From positions 2,919,001 through 2,983,000 of the forward strand of contig NW_024037072.1 in NCBI RefSeq assembly GCF_015706575.1: 64,000 nucleotides of DNA. Direction: 5' to 3'. Under the pieces are notes generated by a model. It was not told the DNA's origin. It was given only the letters and a program-made list of their open reading frames with translations, and did not search any database. This document shows, one piece after another, positions 61,001 through 64,000 of the stretch; the first letter of the stretch is position 1; each line of letters begins with the position of its first letter. The position numbers and the translations under genes are program-made. The stretch is from Patiria miniata. Lineage: Eukaryota > Echinodermata > Asteroidea > Valvatida > Asterinidae.

Positions 61001-61240
61001 TCAGGAAAGCTGGAGGTAGGAATTGATATTCCTCTTAAAAGAGGTTACATCATAGAATGGAAGGAAACAGCAACTAGGCAAGGAGTTCCAAAGAGATACA
61101 GAACGTGGGGAAAAGCTATTAGAGTAGCTCTTTGTTGTACATCTGGGCACAGCTAGAGTGTATGGGTGAGAGGAAGCAGAGAGCCTGGTTGCACGCTCAC
61201 ACACCCTGACAGGAGCAACCAAGTCAAACAAACATGTCAC
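61001..61240 (-). mobile_element. 5'-truncated LINE ORF2 C-terminus
   Basis: The minus frame SNSFSPRSVSLWNSLPSCCF ... DVTSFKRNINSYLQLS and stop has the R/F-SPRSVxLWNSLP ... FKxxxxxxL pattern that ends many non-LTR retrotransposon reverse transcriptases. The frame is open for 80 codons, so it is a fairly young remnant. Confidence 0.78.
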
Positions 61241-62239
61241 TGAAGTTAAACTTAGAAGTTAGCTGATGTGCCAAACGAACTCAATTTACCCAGAAAATTG
61301 AAAAGGATTTGGCCCGTCCATTTTCTCCCTATAACCCTTCATCTGTTTATGCATAGTGAATCAAGACTCGTGGGAAATTTAGTACAATTTGAGCTATTGT
61401 GTGCAAGTTTAAAGAACAATAAATTAACGGCCTGTTGCATTTGTTAAAATATCAACATTCATGTACATCACGCCTTCACCTTAGTTTAGACAACCCAGAG
61501 TAATTGACTGCTACAATGTGCCCCTGACATACTTTGCAGTTTTAAATGAAGCGGTACTTGAAATGATCCAATTCATTTTTAAAATAATTTAGTTTATTCT
61601 GTTTTCTTTATTTAAAATGTGTATTAATGTCTTTATGACCACTCACGAATTTAGCCTACAGCCGTTTGCGAGTGAGCCACGCCCCTTAGACAACCCTATG
61701 GGATTTTAGTTTCATTTGTCTCAGATTTTGCGCGTTCGGCGTCCATTTGTATATCATGCAATTGGACAATATTTCACAGCTGCGTTGACGCGATTCTACC
61801 GCGATAGGTCGATTCCAGGCTATACAAGAGTTTCTACCTTTTTTTCCCCAATTTTTAATGGCATACACGAAAAAACAAGAGGAACCAGGCGATATAAGGA
61901 AAACTAGCATGCCTGTGGCCGGAGGGGTGCATCTTACAAATGTGAAGCTTAAAAACAGTATACATGTACATGTAAGACAAACTGCATGCACAATACATAA
62001 TTTGTAAACCAGGCAGTGTAATTCTTGGTCATTAAAAAAAAAGCTTACCTCAGGGAGAACTAGCCAACATGTTACTGAAGTTAGAAATAGCAAACTATGG
62101 TGAACGCACAGTGTGCCAAACTGAACAACTTGACTATCAGTCCCAGCATCAGCAGGACCTACAGTATTGGTCAGTTCCCCTGTCCGTCTGATGGCAACCA
62201 CATGCTATCACTACTGACTGAGGAGATCCAAAGATGAGC

Positions 62240-62600
62240 GTTAAATGGAATGTCCATTCAATGCCACCGGCAGTTAGCCGGTCACATCAACAACGAGGAG
62301 AGAAGAAGAAAAAAAAGGGCTCTCAAACATACTTGAGGTGTACAGTAAGGACGGCCATGCGGGAAGACAATCTGCCGCCTGGTTGCCGTGGCAACCTGCT
62401 CCGCCAATGTTTCATCCAGTCAGCCGGCAACTAAAGAGCGCGTCGTGAGGTATATTTGCCTCACCCCGGTACACGTGCGCATAGGAGAGAGGATTACACA
62501 AGAGGCAAATGGATCAGACGCAATGATCAACCTTTATTGCGTCTGGCATCCCAGTTGAGCTGAGGGGTAGATGGGCATCATGTGTTGCCATGGCGACTAT
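62240..62600 (-). promoter_or_regulatory. Candidate promoter with two RFX X-box sites
   Basis: GTTGCCGTGGCAAC at 62382-62395 is a perfect X-box palindrome. A second, GTTGCCATGGCGAC, is at 62584-62597. The sequence between is relatively CpG-rich. On the minus strand an ATG at 62358 is followed by eight codons and a good donor (CAA|GTATGT at 62333), but the phase does not match the next ITPRID exon, so any first exon here would be mainly non-coding. Confidence 0.35.
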
Positions 62601-64000
62601 CATCACACAACTGTTGTACTTACGAGTTGGACAATGGATGTCAACATTTGATGAGGCGCACTAACAGCATTATGCCTACATGTATATTCATCAGTGTATG
62701 TTGAACATGTATGTATACATGTACTGTATGAAAGTGAAACATGCATTATACATGTACTTGACTTTTGATATAATGCGAAACGACAGCCACAGCTACTCCA
62801 TGTACATACACTACTTGTTCCCGTCAAACTGTTCATGTATATTTTTTTGCAAGATTATTCCTCCATAAAAAATGCCATCAGGAATTTTTTAAAAAAATTG
62901 TGATCTTTGAATATCATGGAGTGTTTGAAAGTTTTGCTGAAAGATATGAAACGCGTACATGTGGGTTTTTGTATATAAAAATAATTATCTACAAACAGAA
63001 TAAATAATATTCAAAAAAGGAAATTGGATAAAAGAACAATGAATTATTTATTCTATATACAAAAAAATCTTACTGAAAGTGAATATATGAACTTTTTGTT
63101 TTTTAGAAAATATCACCAAAGCATGCTAAAGGGTGAAAAATATCTGTATTCTTAGTGCCCTCCTTTTTAGAAAAAAATGACCAATGTAGTGGCTACAAAA
63201 AATCTTGGTTCACTAATAAATTTCAGGTCAAAAAAAACAAAAACGAAAGATACTTTTTAAAATGAACCAATTTATTATCGAGTGCCGTCTTGGTAAACAA
63301 ATTAATTTCTCCAGAGGCACTCGGAACAGAGTATGAAATTATAATCACCAAAAGCCAGAGCTTGAAAAGTATCTGATTTCATCGACACCGTGATTCTACC
63401 ACAACTTAAAATGTAAAACTTCGGGGGAAAAGAACATCTTCAATCTGAAACAGGAAATTAAGCACTCCGAGAGTGGTTTCAAGTTGATCAGTTGCATCCA
63501 TATATGCAATCTTCTTGCAGAGTCTCAATTATTGATTGAAACACTTCTTGTAAATTCCATCATAGGAGCTTGCACAGACACTTCACTCCATATGCAAAAC
63601 AAACACAGTATAAGCTTCTAGAGTTAGAAGTTCTCCGCTTTCCCCTTAATCTTCATCTGTACTTAATCTTCATCTGTAAGACGTTTTGCTGTGGAAACAA
63701 ACCCAGGGGAGGGGGGAATTTGTTTAATCTGCAATTTTTTTTTTCCTTTGAGAAAAAAAAGCAAGGCATATCCACTGTAACTGCTTTTATAAATTTACAC
63801 CCGGGAATGAGAAGCTAATTTGTGTAAACTACATATCCCCTACAGCTTAGACGACGAGAGGTATAACACATCCTTCCAAGTCCTTGAGGAAAATCAAATC
63901 ACCTGCCAATTTCGGCTGATATGAACGTGCAATTTATACGGAAAAGTGCTTGAAGTGTATGGCTTTTGATTAAAATGTATTTTGATAACGTCAAGAGATT
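62601..64000. other. Right edge: nothing notable
   Basis: AT-rich sequence, with no exon, repeat family or RNA gene recognised. Confidence 0.4.

Noticed and set aside
61686..62201. 171-codon minus-strand ORF
   Set aside because: Cys/Phe-rich composition, no splice context or recognisable family; it crosses low-complexity and CpG-patch sequence.
62333..62358. Eight-codon first coding exon (MAVLTVHL) for ITPRID
   Set aside because: The donor leaves phase 2 while the next exon must be entered in phase 0 to reach the family motif. Kept only as a possible non-coding first exon.

Overview
This is an intron-rich, AT-rich eukaryotic window from an animal, most likely a marine invertebrate deuterostome; an echinoderm is my best guess. 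The support is: exons of 36 to 1823 bp bounded by GT/AG, two recognisable metazoan genes, many TACATGTA-type words, tRNA-derived SINEs, and a very high density of short inverted-repeat elements. No prokaryotic, viral, rRNA or CRISPR features were seen.

Left part (59-23203, + strand): the C-terminal two thirds of alpha-catulin (CTNNAL1; vinculin/alpha-catenin superfamily). Twelve exons join in frame to give 518 residues. The N-terminus lies to the left of the window. After the last common exon (ends 16702) there are three candidate terminal coding exons (17522, 19073 or 19139, and 23036). Each has an AG acceptor in phase 0 and runs to a stop, so the protein may have three alternative C-termini.

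Right part (35593-59112, - strand): the C-terminal portion of an ITPRID/KRAP (SSFA2)-family gene, encoding an IP3-receptor-interacting, actin-associated protein. Seven exons join in frame to give 886 residues, including one 1823-bp exon that carries the family motif. A further phase-0 exon at 39330-39458 gives an alternative C-terminus. The upstream exons lie beyond the right edge. The two genes are convergent (tail to tail), separated by about 12 kb that holds 3' UTRs of unknown extent and many repeats.

The non-coding sequence is dominated by non-autonomous elements. I count more than a dozen distinct terminal-inverted-repeat or foldback families, several with two to four copies. There are also tRNA-derived SINEs, two 5'-truncated LINE tails, an 11-bp satellite split by an element, and a 69-bp minisatellite.

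Three nesting events can be read directly because an uninterrupted relative lies elsewhere in the window. Two of the nested inserts are hairpin-bearing and flanked by 12-bp duplications; one of these contains a stem-loop that closely resembles a replication-dependent histone mRNA 3' end. A CpG-rich patch with two RFX X-box palindromes near 62.4-62.6 kb is a promoter candidate.

Exon boundaries were read by eye from splice signals, phase and family similarity. No alignment or expression data were available.
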